DNA of 64,000 bases from the NCBI RefSeq assembly GCF_021290985.1, contig NZ_JAJOYU010000021.1, forward strand, positions 1-64,000, in the 5' to 3' direction. The notes beneath the pieces are model-generated. The model was not told where the DNA came from. It saw nothing but the letters and a program-made list of their open reading frames with translations, and did no database searches. Below are positions 42,835-51,079 of the stretch, piece after piece. How positions within the stretch are numbered: position 1 is the first letter of the stretch; every line of letters starts with the position of its first letter. Source of the DNA: Rheinheimera soli. Lineage in GTDB: Bacteria; Pseudomonadota; Gammaproteobacteria; Enterobacterales; Alteromonadaceae. Position numbers and translations under genes: made by a program.

Positions 42835-43596
42835 TTAATTCACCGGAAAGTCAAAGTAGGTGTCAGGGTATTTTTCATTTGCCAGTGTAAAATGCCACCA
42901 TTCCATGGCATAAGCAGCAAAACCCTGTTGTTGCATTAAGTCTTTGAGCAGTAAACGGTTGGCTTTTTGCTGAGGACTCACAGCGGCGCTGTCTAAATGA
43001 GAGACAGGGTCAAATAAATCATAAGTTCCCCCCATATCAAGCTGTTGCCACTGTCCTGCTGCATTTTTTTGCAGCAAGGTTAAATCCACAGTTGAGGCAC
43101 GGCTATGGCCTGAAAAATTAGCTATATAACCCTGATTTAACTGACTTTTGTCCAAGTTCGGATAATAAACTGCTTTGGTGATCTGATCTGCTGTATTGCC
43201 AAGCCACAACATAAAATGGCTGGATGCGCGCTGAGGTCTGTAACAATCCAGTAGTTGCAGGCCGTAGCCTAAACGTTCAGCTTGCAGTGCCACTCTGGCC
43301 AGCGCTTGTGCTGCATTTTTTTCTAAATAGCAGCTATTGGCCTGATATCCTGGTACTGCTTTGCCGGTAAAGTTGTTGTCGCTGGCATAAGCCATAGTGA
43401 TTTGAACTTTGGTTGTGGCGGTCAATATATTCACTATATCGGCGGGTTTATTGGTTTCAATCTGAAAGGGCCCCTGCGGATTTAATGCCGGAGCAGCTGC
43501 AACTTTGGGGGCTGGCGCCGGGCTTTGTTGCTGCACTTTACTGGCACAGGAGAGCAGCAAAAAACAGCTAAAGACGACTAAGGTTTGTGTTTTCAT
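42835..43596 (-). CDS. ddpX: D-Ala-D-Ala dipeptidase (VanX/DdpX family) lipoprotein
   Basis: 253 residues. Lipobox L-L-S-C (Cys17), then a Pro/Ala-rich linker (about 22-45). Zinc peptidase M15D signatures: S-x-H-x-x-x-x-x-V-D (SGHSRASTVDLTL) and E-W-W-H-F (catalytic Glu and zinc His). The family splits D-Ala-D-Ala. In vancomycin producers and vanX operons this removes the drug target precursor; in Gram-negatives it recycles wall dipeptide. No vanH/vanA partners here, so a recycling role fits better. Confidence 0.9.
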   Translation of the reverse strand: MKTQTLVVFSCFLLLSCASKVQQQSPAPAPKVAAAPALNPQGPFQIETNKPADIVNILTATTKVQITMAYASDNNFTGKAVPGYQANSCYLEKNAAQALARVALQAERLGYGLQLLDCYRPQRASSHFMLWLGNTADQITKAVYYPNLDKSQLNQGYIANFSGHSRASTVDLTLLQKNAAGQWQQLDMGGTYDLFDPVSHLDSAAVSPQQKANRLLLKDLMQQQGFAAYAMEWWHFTLANEKYPDTYFDFPVN

Positions 43597-43658
43597 TTGA
43601 TGCTCATCCAGTATTTATCCAGTCTTGGTTCGGCGCTTATTCAGGTTTAGGTCGATAC

Positions 43659-45053
43659 TTAGCCAATCATTAACCATCCGCTGATTAAAAAAGCAATCAA
43701 TGCCAAAGCTCCACAAAACAGCGCATAAGGCAGCTGAGTTTTGACGTGTTCTAATAAATCACAGCCCGAGGCGACGGCGCTGACTACTGTGGTGTCAGAT
43801 ATAGGTGAGCAGTGATCGCCCCAGATGCCTCCACTTAAAATAGCCGCCAGAAGCAGAGAAGGGGGCAAGCCCAGCATTTCCACCAGTGGCATGCCAATAG
43901 GAATTAAAATGGCAAAAGTGCCCCATGAAGTGCCGGTAGTAAAAGAAATGATGGCGCCAGCGATAAAAAGCAAAGCGGGAATAAGCACCAGTGGTGTCGA
44001 CTCTTTGACAAAAGATGCGACATAAAGCCCAGTGCCGAGATCTTTCATTGCACTGCCCAAGGCCAGCGACAACAGCACTATACTGACTAAAGGCAATAGC
44101 TCACTCATGCCTTTAAAGCCAATAGTCACCAGTTGCTGATGATTAAATTTACGGCTGTAAGCCATCAGGCCATAAGCGACTACACAAGCTAAAGTGGTAG
44201 CGTAGAGCGCAGCTTTGGCACCTGAACCTTCGACTAAACTACCGTTACCAGTCCAGAGCATAAAGGCAACCATACCCAAAACCAGAGTGAGCAACGGCAC
44301 TAACATCAGCGACATACTGCTGGGAGCAATCTCAATATCGCTGTGGCTGGAGACTGTATTCAGATCAATCTCAGCCTGTTTCATCGGACCATAAACTTTG
44401 TCGGTATAGATGGTGTAAAACACCACCATCAGCGTAAAGAGGGCATAAAAATTCAGTGGAATACTGCCAATTAATACGGAGATAGCAGATTCCGGCAAGT
44501 TGTAGGTGCTTAACAGCCCCAGTACATAAGCACCCCAGCCATTCAGCAATACCAAAATACAAATGGGAGCACTGGTGCTATCGACTATATAAGCCAGACG
44601 AGCGCGGCTCATTTTAAATTTATCGTACAAACCACGGGAGACTATGCCTGCTGTTAAAGCACTCAGGTTGGATTCGATAAACACCAGAATGCCTATGCCA
44701 TAACTGATAAAACCAGCCTGACGTTTAGTGCGGGCCACTCCCTTGCGGATAAACCAGTCCACCATAGCCGACACGCCGCCTGAATCCCGCATATAGGCCA
44801 TCAGTGCGCCTATCAGCAAAGAAAACAATAAAATCCTGCTGTTATCGGCAGAAGAGGTGACTGAAATGATTCGCTCTAAACTTTGCACTGGGCCATGCAA
44901 TAAAGCACCAAAGACACTCAGTTCCGGCTGTTTTAAATAAAGTAAAACCTCAGCACAGGCCACGGCCAGGATCAGCGCCAAAATTACTTCTTTACGCCAA
45001 ATAACAACAGCAATGGCTACGACGGCGGGTAATAAACTTAAACTATCAGGCAC
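43659..45053 (-). CDS. NhaC-family sodium/proton antiporter-like protein
   Basis: 464 residues with about 11-12 membrane helices. Conserved stretches of the family: FIESNLSALTAGIVSRGL, TGTSWGTFAILIPIGMPL, and SGGIWGDHCSPISDTTVVSAVASGCDLLEHVKTQLPYAL, the last being the diagnostic Asp/His region. Members exchange Na+ (or amino acids such as malate/lactate pairs in some NhaC types) for protons. Upstream 275 bases hold the terminator of the BON operon. Confidence 0.9.
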   Translation of the reverse strand: MPDSLSLLPAVVAIAVVIWRKEVILALILAVACAEVLLYLKQPELSVFGALLHGPVQSLERIISVTSSADNSRILLFSLLIGALMAYMRDSGGVSAMVDWFIRKGVARTKRQAGFISYGIGILVFIESNLSALTAGIVSRGLYDKFKMSRARLAYIVDSTSAPICILVLLNGWGAYVLGLLSTYNLPESAISVLIGSIPLNFYALFTLMVVFYTIYTDKVYGPMKQAEIDLNTVSSHSDIEIAPSSMSLMLVPLLTLVLGMVAFMLWTGNGSLVEGSGAKAALYATTLACVVAYGLMAYSRKFNHQQLVTIGFKGMSELLPLVSIVLLSLALGSAMKDLGTGLYVASFVKESTPLVLIPALLFIAGAIISFTTGTSWGTFAILIPIGMPLVEMLGLPPSLLLAAILSGGIWGDHCSPISDTTVVSAVASGCDLLEHVKTQLPYALFCGALALIAFLISGWLMIG

Positions 45054-45216
45054 TGCAGCTTCCCTTTATACAGAGTTAAGCAAATGATGGCTTTTATACT
45101 GCAGCAATTAGCTGTGGCTTTCCAGTTCGGCTGAAGTCTTTATTGGGTTAGTTGGCTGATTTTTATTCGGATCTGTTGGATAAATGCGAAAGAGGAGGTT
45201 CAGCGAGGAAAAAAAT

Positions 45217-45259
45217 CAAAAAAAATTAGCTAATACCTGGATTAGAGTACTAGCTAATT
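45217..45259 (-). terminator. Terminator of the BON/CsbD transcript
   Basis: AATTAGCTA/TAGCTAATT 9-bp inverted repeat; on the minus strand followed by a T-rich run (TTTTTTTTGATTTTTTT). Confidence 0.75.
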
Positions 45260-45328
45260 CATGCTGTCACAGGTGCTGCTTTGGGCCATATCAGCAGCTG
45301 TAACCGCAAAATCGTGACGTAAAACAAG

Positions 45329-46141
45329 TTATTTAAAGGTTAAACTGCCAGCCTTTACGCTTTGCACACCTTTGATATTTTCAGCCAGTTGCACGGCCAG
45401 AGCTTTTTCAGAGCCACTGTCAACCAGGCCTTCAAGAGTAACCACACCTTTGGTGGTGTTTACCGCTATGTCCGAACCGTCGACATTACGGGAGTACATA
45501 AAAGTGGATTTAACCTTGGTCGTGATCCAGCTGTCTGCCATCACAGTACCGGGTTTGGATTTGTTATCCGGGTTGGCTTCTACCGTCAGTTTATTGTCCA
45601 CCGACATGACGCCGCGGGTGGTCATAGCTAAATTACCCGCCAGTTCCTTGGCTTCTTTCGTTTCAGCTGTTCCGGTTAACGTCACCATGCCTTTTTTGGT
45701 GGTGATTTTGGTGTTCCCGCTGTCGACATAACGGCTCCACATCAATTTAGATCTCACTGCAGCGGTGACGCTGGCATCATCAATAATTTCGGCGTAACTT
45801 GACTCACCTGTACGCACTGGTGTCTGGTAGTTTTCTTCAGTGATCATCTTGTTATCAACATCGTTGACGCCTTTTACGCCTTGGGCAATTTCAGTGGCCA
45901 GATCTTTATTGACATCACTTTCTACTTTGCCAGTGATAGTGGCCTTCCCATTTTCCACTGCAACACTGATGTTATCGTGGCGTAAATAAGGGCTGAGCTG
46001 ATAAGTAGTCAGTATCTGGCTTTCCAGTCTGGCATCAAGCACATCCTGATTGGCTTTATTGCCTTGCGCCATCACTGGGACTGACAAACTGGTTAACATC
46101 AGCACCAGTGCAACTGAATGTGGTTTTTGGATCAATTTCAT
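45329..46141 (-). CDS. Periplasmic triple-BON-domain protein (OsmY-like)
   Basis: 270 residues with a signal peptide (about 1-25, ending VMAQ). Three BON domains, each with the G-x-V-T-L-x-G-x-V core: about residues 38-103, 120-190 and 200-270. BON domains bind phospholipid or membranes; OsmY-type proteins protect the envelope under osmotic and other stress. The gene follows a CsbD-like gene by 19 bases on the same strand, and other BON genes lie at 46632 and 55679, so the region is rich in this family. Confidence 0.92.
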   Translation of the reverse strand: MKLIQKPHSVALVLMLTSLSVPVMAQGNKANQDVLDARLESQILTTYQLSPYLRHDNISVAVENGKATITGKVESDVNKDLATEIAQGVKGVNDVDNKMITEENYQTPVRTGESSYAEIIDDASVTAAVRSKLMWSRYVDSGNTKITTKKGMVTLTGTAETKEAKELAGNLAMTTRGVMSVDNKLTVEANPDNKSKPGTVMADSWITTKVKSTFMYSRNVDGSDIAVNTTKGVVTLEGLVDSGSEKALAVQLAENIKGVQSVKAGSLTFK

Positions 46142-46160
46142 GTTGCTCTCCTTGGCTTAA

Positions 46161-46508
46161 TTAGCTGCGATTATCGATAAAGTTCTTCACTTGCTTATCG
46201 GCATCCGGCCGGCTGATTGAGTAACGCAGTTGCACCAGTTCAGCTAATTTAGCCGGTTCGCCTGCTGATTTTTTCAGCTCGCTTTCAGACAGTTTGCTCC
46301 ATACTTTATGGGCAGCGCCTACACGCTTTTGCCAGGCATCGTCTGTTGTTTTGTTTTGCTGTGGGCTGGTCAGGCCCTGGCTTTTGTGTGTGGTTGCAGC
46401 TGTTGACGCTATAGTTGTTTTTGGATCTTTGGTTGTTGTGGTCGTACTAATAGGTGTGCCGGCAATAATAGGACTGATCTTTGCTGTTTTATCTTTAGAT
46501 GTAGTCAT
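46161..46508 (-). CDS. CsbD-like stress protein with Thr-rich N-terminal region
   Basis: 115 residues from the ATG at 46508 (AAGGAG nine bases upstream). The first about 55 residues are Thr/Lys/Pro-rich and low in complexity (STTTTTKDPKTT), probably disordered. The C-terminal about 60 residues (VWSKLSESELKKSAGEPAKL...YSISRPDADKQVKNFID) match the helical CsbD/YjbJ fold. CsbD proteins are small general-stress proteins of unknown mechanism. A related protein is encoded at 54693. Confidence 0.75.
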   Translation of the reverse strand: MTTSKDKTAKISPIIAGTPISTTTTTKDPKTTIASTAATTHKSQGLTSPQQNKTTDDAWQKRVGAAHKVWSKLSESELKKSAGEPAKLAELVQLRYSISRPDADKQVKNFIDNRS

Positions 46509-46523
46509 TAGTATTCTCCTTGA

Positions 46524-46558
46524 CCTGCATGCTTCTGCGAAAGTGCAAAGCATGCAGG
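46524..46558 (-). promoter_or_regulatory. Leader hairpin before the CsbD-like gene
   Basis: Perfect 11-bp arms CCTGCATGCTT/AAGCATGCAGG around a 13-base loop, ending eight bases before the ribosome site of the gene at 46508. No T run follows, so it is more likely a stabiliser or control element than a terminator. Confidence 0.6.
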
Positions 46559-46631
46559 GGGTGACGCTTAACTAAAGTAGGAGAAATCAAAGCGCACTTC
46601 AGTGCGCTGCCGCGCTAAAGTAAGAAAAGGC

Positions 46632-46943
46632 TTATTTAATACGCATATCATCTTTAACCGACATCACGCCAGAGACGCCACGAGCCAGAGTAATAGCTCT
46701 GTCTGCGTCAGCACGCGAGTTAATAAAACCACTTAATTGCACTACGCCTTTAAAGGTTTCGACGTTAATCTCGGCTACTTTTATGCCTTCTTCAGCCAAA
46801 AATGCAGCTTTTATTTTAGCTGTGATCACAGTGTCATCAACATATTCACCTGTGCCTTCCGAGGTACTGGTAGAGGCGCAGCTTACGCTGCCAAGTACAG
46901 TCACTGCCAACAAGGCAGCCAGCAATAATGGTTTAATAGTCAT
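46632..46943 (-). CDS. BON-domain lipoprotein (103 aa)
   Basis: Starts at the ATG at 46943 with GGAG upstream; the much longer open frame to 47123 crosses the small gene at 47047. Signal peptide with lipobox V-S-C (Cys near 21), then one BON domain (VITAKIKAAFLAEEGIKVAEINVETFKGVVQLSGFINSRADADRAI...). Likely an outer-membrane-tethered envelope-stress protein. Shares a transcript direction with the neighbouring BON and CsbD genes. Confidence 0.9.
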   Translation of the reverse strand: MTIKPLLLAALLAVTVLGSVSCASTSTSEGTGEYVDDTVITAKIKAAFLAEEGIKVAEINVETFKGVVQLSGFINSRADADRAITLARGVSGVMSVKDDMRIK

Positions 46944-46959
46944 AGGTATTCTCCAATAA

Positions 46960-47007
46960 AGGTTACTCTTTACAGGCCCGGGACTGGGCTGGTTCACTGA
47001 GTAACCT
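46960..47007 (-). promoter_or_regulatory. Long inverted repeat in the BON lipoprotein leader
   Basis: AGGTTACTC/GAGTAACCT arms around a GC-rich middle with a further CCCGGG palindrome, between the small membrane gene and the start at 46943. It may end transcription from the gene upstream or shape the leader. Confidence 0.45.
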
Positions 47008-47046
47008 GAGTCAATAAAACAGCAGAATAATGCCGAAGTTCTGTGG

Positions 47047-47193
47047 TCAGAGACGACGTCTTTGCACCAAACGTAATACAAAAAGTACCAATGCAACGAC
47101 CAGCAGCAGGTGCAGAGCGCCACCTAACGAATAGGATGAGACCATGCCCAAAAGCCATAAGATCACCAGCACCGCAACAATAGTTTCTAACAT
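47047..47193 (-). CDS. lmo0937-family small membrane protein (48 aa)
   Basis: ATG at 47193 with GGAG nine bases upstream; stop at 47047. The sequence (start MLETIVAVLVILWLLGMVSS, end RLVQRRRL) matches the lmo0937/DUF5670 pattern: two short hydrophobic helices broken by S-Y-S-L-G-G and a basic tail. These tiny inner-membrane proteins occur in stress loci of many bacteria; function unknown. A copy of the 14-bp inverted repeat GTGCG-N4-CGTAC lies 59-72 bases upstream. Too short for most gene finders, but both the ribosome site and family match support it. Confidence 0.85.
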   Translation of the reverse strand: MLETIVAVLVILWLLGMVSSYSLGGALHLLLVVALVLFVLRLVQRRRL

Positions 47194-47251
47194 GAATTAC
47201 TCCATATATTTAGGGAAAAGCCTACTTTGAGCGAAGCCTTTTTAGCGGTCT

Positions 47252-47265
47252 GTGCGTTAGCGTAC
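47252..47265 (-). promoter_or_regulatory. 14-bp inverted repeat upstream of the lmo0937-family gene
   Basis: GTGCGTTAGCGTAC; arms GTGCG/CGTAC with one mismatch, N4 spacer. One of a set of similar sites between 47 and 55 kb. Confidence 0.6.
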
Positions 47266-47273
47266 TTATAATG

Positions 47274-47303
47274 AAAAAGCCCTGAAACAGGGTTCAGGGC
47301 TTA
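47274..47303 (-). terminator. Terminator after the PRC-barrel gene
   Basis: AAGCCCTGAA/TTCAGGGCTT 10-bp stem; on the minus strand followed by TTT. Confidence 0.85.
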
Positions 47304-47346
47304 GCTTGGCACTACAACTTTTACGCTTTAATCAAGCGCTGCTTAA

Positions 47347-47760
47347 TCAGTTCGTTCTGTCGTAGTAGCTATGGATCAGTTCACGCCATGTAGTGTCTGC
47401 CATATCAGGCCAGTTATCTTTATCAAAGCCTGGTGCGTTATCTAACCTGTCTTTATCGATATCCAGTTTAAATCTTTTGTTTTCGGTATCCAGGATCAGC
47501 GCGCTCCATGGCACTGCAAATAGTTTTTCACCCATGCCTAAAAAAGAGCCGAAGGACAACACGGCATAACTGACTTTGCCTGCGTTCATATCCAACATGA
47601 TTTCTTTGATATCACCCACTTTTTCTTCATGGTGATTGTAGACATCATTACCTATCAGGGTTTCGGCACCCATCAGGCTTGGGCCTGGGCCTTGATTGCC
47701 GTTTTCAAGCAGGCTACTGGTTTTATAAATGCCATATTGGTCTTTATCGTTGTAATTCAC
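47347..47760 (-). CDS. PRC-barrel domain protein
   Basis: 137 residues from a GTG at 47760, with GGAG nine bases upstream. The PRC-barrel is clear: AETLIGNDVYNHHEEKVGDIKEIMLDMNAGKVSYAVLSFGSFLGMGEKLFAVPWSAL. A C-terminal helical tail (WRELIHSYYD) follows. PRC-barrels are small beta-barrel modules found in RimM, photosynthetic reaction-centre H subunit and many stress proteins; stand-alone copies like this are common in general-stress gene sets. It has its own terminator. Confidence 0.92.
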   Translation of the reverse strand: MNYNDKDQYGIYKTSSLLENGNQGPGPSLMGAETLIGNDVYNHHEEKVGDIKEIMLDMNAGKVSYAVLSFGSFLGMGEKLFAVPWSALILDTENKRFKLDIDKDRLDNAPGFDKDNWPDMADTTWRELIHSYYDRTN

Positions 47761-47848
47761 TGAGAACTCCTTGAGGCTTTCGCCTGAGCTGCCGGCGCAG
47801 CGGCATCATACCGGACCCCGAGTCTGCCCCGTTCAAACACCAGGTTCC

Positions 47849-47862
47849 GTTCGTCAACGAAC
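47849..47862 (-). promoter_or_regulatory. 14-bp perfect inverted repeat upstream of the PRC-barrel gene
   Basis: GTTCG-TCAA-CGAAC, 89-102 bases before the PRC start and overlapping the stop codon of the upstream Crp/Fnr gene. Same 5-4-5 geometry as the other sites here. Confidence 0.5.
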
Positions 47863-48585
47863 AAAGCCAGTGTTTGGATAGGGTAAGTCAGGTAAAAAAA
47901 GCTGCTGCTTGTCGAGCAAATCGCGGTAACAGCTGCAGCAAGCTTTCTCCAGCGCTGCGCGATTTAAAATATGAATTTGGCCTCTGTGATAATCGATGAT
48001 TTTTTTTTGCAACAAGGAACCCGCAGCTTCGGTCACACTACTGCGTCTGACCCCTAACATCGACGCTAAATACTGGTGGGTCAGAAAAAACTGATCGCCG
48101 CCAGCTCTGTCATGGGTCATGAGCAGCCAGCGGGCTAAACGGGGTTCTGTTTCATGGTAATGATTGCAGCAGACTAAACGGGTCAGCTGAACCACATAAA
48201 ATGCCAGGTAGTGCTGCAACAGTTGCTGTAATTGAAGGCTGTGCTTCAGTTCTGTGGCAAAAACTTCGGTTTCAATTTGCAAGGCCGTGCCGTTCCCCTG
48301 AACTACGGCGTGCACAGGCGATGTGTGCACGCCGACACAAGATAAAGCGCCAAGCATGCCTTCATTACCAATTAAACCTACTTCTAACCCCTGGTTGTGT
48401 TGCATTGACGTCAGAATGGAGATAAAACCCGACAAAGGAAAGTAAACATAACCGCAGTTTTTTCCTTCTTCACATAACACCTGACCAAATTCCATATCGA
48501 TGGTTTTGCTGTGCCGCATGATCGCTTGTTGTTCCTCGTCAGACAGTTGTTGCAAAAGTTTGTTTTGCGGTAGGACTGTATGCAT
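47854..48585 (-). CDS. Crp/Fnr-family regulator
   Basis: 243 residues from the ATG at 48585; a TTG ten codons earlier is rejected. Cyclic-nucleotide-like effector domain (YVYFPLSGFISILTSM, EVGLIGNEGMLGA) and a C-terminal HTH_Crp_2 winged helix (LTHQYLASMLGVRRSSVTEAAGSLLQKKIIDYHRGQIHIL). No Fe-S cluster Cys set of Fnr and no canonical cAMP-binding RxS. It is a more distant relative of the two Crp/Fnr proteins at 48981 and 51080. Effector unknown. Confidence 0.92.
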   Translation of the reverse strand: MHTVLPQNKLLQQLSDEEQQAIMRHSKTIDMEFGQVLCEEGKNCGYVYFPLSGFISILTSMQHNQGLEVGLIGNEGMLGALSCVGVHTSPVHAVVQGNGTALQIETEVFATELKHSLQLQQLLQHYLAFYVVQLTRLVCCNHYHETEPRLARWLLMTHDRAGGDQFFLTHQYLASMLGVRRSSVTEAAGSLLQKKIIDYHRGQIHILNRAALEKACCSCYRDLLDKQQLFLPDLPYPNTGFVR

Positions 48586-48673
48586 AGGTCGCGCCTTGTT
48601 GAAGAGTACTAACAATCAGTCTGTTTGATTCAATTGCAGATTTCTGTTCGCCACAGCACCAAACTCCTGTGTC

Positions 48674-48687
48674 AGAGCGCTGGCGCA
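48674..48687 (-). promoter_or_regulatory. 14-bp inverted repeat upstream of the first Crp/Fnr gene
   Basis: GAGCG-CTGG-CGCAC (one arm mismatch), 89-102 bases before the start at 48585. Nearly the same as the site at 53255. Confidence 0.5.
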
Positions 48688-48781
48688 CAGAAGCCTGTTT
48701 TAGCATTGTGTCAGGCTGCATGTTTCACTGAAGCGTTTCAGCGAATGACAATAATGACGCAGAGAAAGGCGGAGGCTCAAA

Positions 48782-48958
48782 TTGGCAGAAGCAAGCGATC
48801 AGGTGAAGAAACAAGCCGCTGTTTTGCCTGTGGCAAAAGTAACCTTGCGGACAGACAAAAACAGCCTGTGTTTAAGCCCAGCTTTGATGCAAAAACTGCG
48901 TAGCCGATTAAAGCGGGTTATGAAGAAACATCAGACAGCGACAGCAGTTACTGGCTGA
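48782..48958 (+). CDS. Possible small basic protein (58 aa), TTG start
   Basis: A TTG at 48782 follows a strong GGAGG by eight bases and opens a frame to a TGA at 48956. The product is basic and helical at the C-terminus (LMQKLRSRLKRVMKKHQ). It lies in the 395-base gap between two minus-strand Crp/Fnr genes and has no family match I know. The other plus-strand frame here (48625-48903) has no ribosome site. The case rests only on the Shine-Dalgarno and the length. Confidence 0.3.
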   Translation: MAEASDQVKKQAAVLPVAKVTLRTDKNSLCLSPALMQKLRSRLKRVMKKHQTATAVTG

Positions 48959-48980
48959 TGGGTTCATAGGGCAGGGAATT

Positions 48981-49742
48981 TTATACTTTGGCTGTGTTTT
49001 TGGCCCATGGTAATAGACGGTCTGACTCTTTACGCACTACGGCATAACATTCACAACTTAAGCTTTCTAGTTTGGCTCGATTGAGTACCTGAATATGGCC
49101 TCTGTGATATTCAATTACCCCTAAACGTTGTAAACGACCGGCCGCATCTGTAACCCCTTCACGGCGTACGCCCAGCATATTGGCAATCAGTTCTTGTGTC
49201 ATTACCAGCTCATTGCCTTCCAGCCGGTCCAGCGACAATAACAACCAACGACACAATTGCTGATCAATAGAGTGGTGGCGGTTACAGACTGCTGTTTGTG
49301 CCATCTGAGTGATCAGCGCCTGAGTGTAGCGCAGCAAGGTATGCAGCAAAACGCCATGGCGATTAAATTCATCTTTCATGCGTTGCGCCAATAAACGATA
49401 AGCCTGACCAGCACTTTGGACTATGGCTCTGCTGGTTGTGCTGTCACCGCCCATAAAGAGTGCGACTCCTATCAGGCCTTCTTTGCCGACGACCGAAATT
49501 TCGGCGGAAGCACCACTTTCCATCACATACAACAATGAGACGATGGAATTGGTGGGGAAGTAGACATAACGCAGAGTATCGCCGGATTCATACAAAACTT
49601 TGCCAAGAGGTAATTCAACAAATTCCATATGCGGATACAATCTTTCATTAACATCGACAGGCAGAGCGGCCAGCAGGTGATTTTGCTGCGGGCCTTTTAA
49701 ATGATGCATCCAAAACTCCATGTATAAACTCAGGGTCGACAT
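48981..49742 (-). CDS. Crp/Fnr-family regulator, duplicate A
   Basis: 253 residues from the ATG at 49742 (AAGG upstream). Effector domain YVYFPTNSIVSLLYVMESGASAEISVVGKEGLIGVALFMGG and HTH_Crp_2 domain MTQELIANMLGVRREGVTDAAGRLQRLGVIEYHRG. It is nearly identical to the protein at 51080: I count about 18 differences over 246 aligned residues. The two genes are on the same strand 1.3 kb apart with DUF4142 and a plasmid-stabilisation-like gene between them, so a recent segmental duplication is likely. It may act on the 14-bp sites in this region. Confidence 0.93.
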   Translation of the reverse strand: MSTLSLYMEFWMHHLKGPQQNHLLAALPVDVNERLYPHMEFVELPLGKVLYESGDTLRYVYFPTNSIVSLLYVMESGASAEISVVGKEGLIGVALFMGGDSTTSRAIVQSAGQAYRLLAQRMKDEFNRHGVLLHTLLRYTQALITQMAQTAVCNRHHSIDQQLCRWLLLSLDRLEGNELVMTQELIANMLGVRREGVTDAAGRLQRLGVIEYHRGHIQVLNRAKLESLSCECYAVVRKESDRLLPWAKNTAKV

Positions 49743-49781
49743 TGACCAACCTTAGCATCAACGGATTTTTCTCTGAAGTAT

Positions 49782-49795
49782 GTGCGGTGTCGTAC
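49782..49795 (-). promoter_or_regulatory. 14-bp inverted repeat upstream of Crp/Fnr duplicate A
   Basis: GTGCG-GTGT-CGTAC (one arm mismatch), 40-53 bases before the start codon at 49742. Position suits autoregulation. Confidence 0.6.
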
Positions 49796-50037
49796 AGAGA
49801 ATTGCTTTTAAATGAAATTTGTTTAGATCCAATTAGTTAAGTTGGCTTTTATTATCAGTAAAACAAGCAGCTCTGCATCATTTCAGATGCTGCGGTTTTT
49901 ACCTTTTTGTGTTCGATACCATACCGAATAGTGCATTTTTATTCGCCACTATCGATTTGCGGCAGGTAAGTCATGAGGCAGCTAAGCGGGCACTGATTTA
50001 TCTGTTTGAATTCAAAATCAATCCAATGAGGTATTCC

Positions 50038-50556
50038 ATGATGAACATGAATAGAATTCTATCCACTGGCGCTCTGGTATGTATCTTCGGTGCAGCATCA
50101 AGCCTGGCCTTTGCAGCAGATAAAATCGATGCCGACGACTTTGTGGAAGAAGTATCTGCAAAAGGTATTGCAGAAGTAGAGAGCGCAAAAATGGCGCAAC
50201 AGAAATCAAGCTCTGCTGATATCAAAGCTTTCGCCACAAAAATGATTGCTGATCATTCAGCTGCTAACGCCGAACTCGCAGGTATTGCAAGCCGGAAAAA
50301 CCTGGAGCTATCTGATGAGGCGGAACTGAGCAATAAAGCGAAAAAATTCATGTTGGAACAACGTGATGGTGAATCCTTCGATAAAGCTTATGCAAAGAAT
50401 CAGGTAAAGGCACACGAAGACACTATCGAGCTATTTCAGCGAGCCACTCTCTCGGATGATGCTGAGATTGCAGCCTTCGCGACTAAAACCTTACCTAAAT
50501 TCCAAAATCATTTAAAAATGGCGAAAGAGTTGGCCGCGACACACGACAAGGAATAA
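50038..50556 (+). CDS. DUF4142 periplasmic protein
   Basis: 172 residues from the first of two adjacent ATGs at 50038 (GAGGT upstream). Signal peptide about 1-26, ending AFAA. The mature part is a four-helix, ferritin-like DUF4142 domain: DDFVEEVSAKGIAEVESAKMA, IKAFATKMIADHSAANAEL, and a final helix FQNHLKMAKELAA. The His/Glu pattern resembles ferritin-like folds but metal binding is unproven. DUF4142 proteins are common in envelope-stress gene sets. The Crp/Fnr gene at 49742 is divergent. Confidence 0.92.
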   Translation: MMNMNRILSTGALVCIFGAASSLAFAADKIDADDFVEEVSAKGIAEVESAKMAQQKSSSADIKAFATKMIADHSAANAELAGIASRKNLELSDEAELSNKAKKFMLEQRDGESFDKAYAKNQVKAHEDTIELFQRATLSDDAEIAAFATKTLPKFQNHLKMAKELAATHDKE

Positions 50557-50654
50557 CTACAAGCATTCCTGCTGGCAGCCAGAGCTGTTGGCAGGTGATG
50601 CCTTATCATTTGAATCCGTGTTGAAGCGGACAGCTGAGTGCACAGGGGGATGTG

Positions 50655-51023
50655 ATGGCCATCGGAAGCGAAAATAAATACACCAAAGAGCAACGAAGAA
50701 AAGCAAAATACATAGAAGATAGTGATGAGGAAGCAGCAGTTTCACACAAAAAAACTGAGCATATAGCCCGGACCACGAAGAATAAACAATCCGGTGCTGA
50801 TGACCTCACAAATGAGGGGACTGCAACTTCTGAATGGCAGAAAAAAACAGTGCGCAAAGATTCCGCCAAAAATACTGTAAAAAATAAGCATGCTTTGGCT
50901 GAATCTACTGCATTGGAGCAGCAGCCCATTGACGCACTGCGCAAAAAAGCCAGAAAAAAGCATATTAGTGGCAGTTCATCTATGACTCAGCTTGAGCTGA
51001 TACACGCATTACGAAGCGGCTGA
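50655..51023 (+). CDS. Plasmid-stabilisation-like protein with Rho_N-type C-terminus
   Basis: 122 residues from the ATG at 50655 (AGGGGGA upstream). The N-terminus (YTKEQRRKAKYIEDSDEE) matches small proteins usually annotated as plasmid stabilisation protein. The middle is Lys/Thr/Ser-rich and low in complexity. The C-terminal 35 residues (IDALRKKARKKHIS..SMTQLELIHAL) resemble the Rho N-terminal/SAP-like helix-extended-loop-helix fold that binds nucleic acids. The real role is unknown; no plasmid function is implied by context. Confidence 0.8.
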   Translation: MAIGSENKYTKEQRRKAKYIEDSDEEAAVSHKKTEHIARTTKNKQSGADDLTNEGTATSEWQKKTVRKDSAKNTVKNKHALAESTALEQQPIDALRKKARKKHISGSSSMTQLELIHALRSG

Positions 51024-51079
51024 TAATGCCCGGGCCATTAGGGATAAAACTTAGCTAAAACGAAGTATGAAACCCAAGG

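Noticed and set aside
42835-43596. Vancomycin-resistance module around the VanX-like gene
   Set aside because: No vanH/vanA/vanS-like genes nearby; the lipoprotein dipeptidase beside dacB fits wall recycling.
46944-47123. Upstream extension of the BON lipoprotein gene
   Set aside because: It would run across the lmo0937-family gene and a long inverted repeat, and hides the signal peptide.
48625-48903. 92-codon plus-strand frame between Crp/Fnr genes
   Set aside because: No ribosome site and odd composition (Cys/Gln/Lys-rich, no fold pattern).
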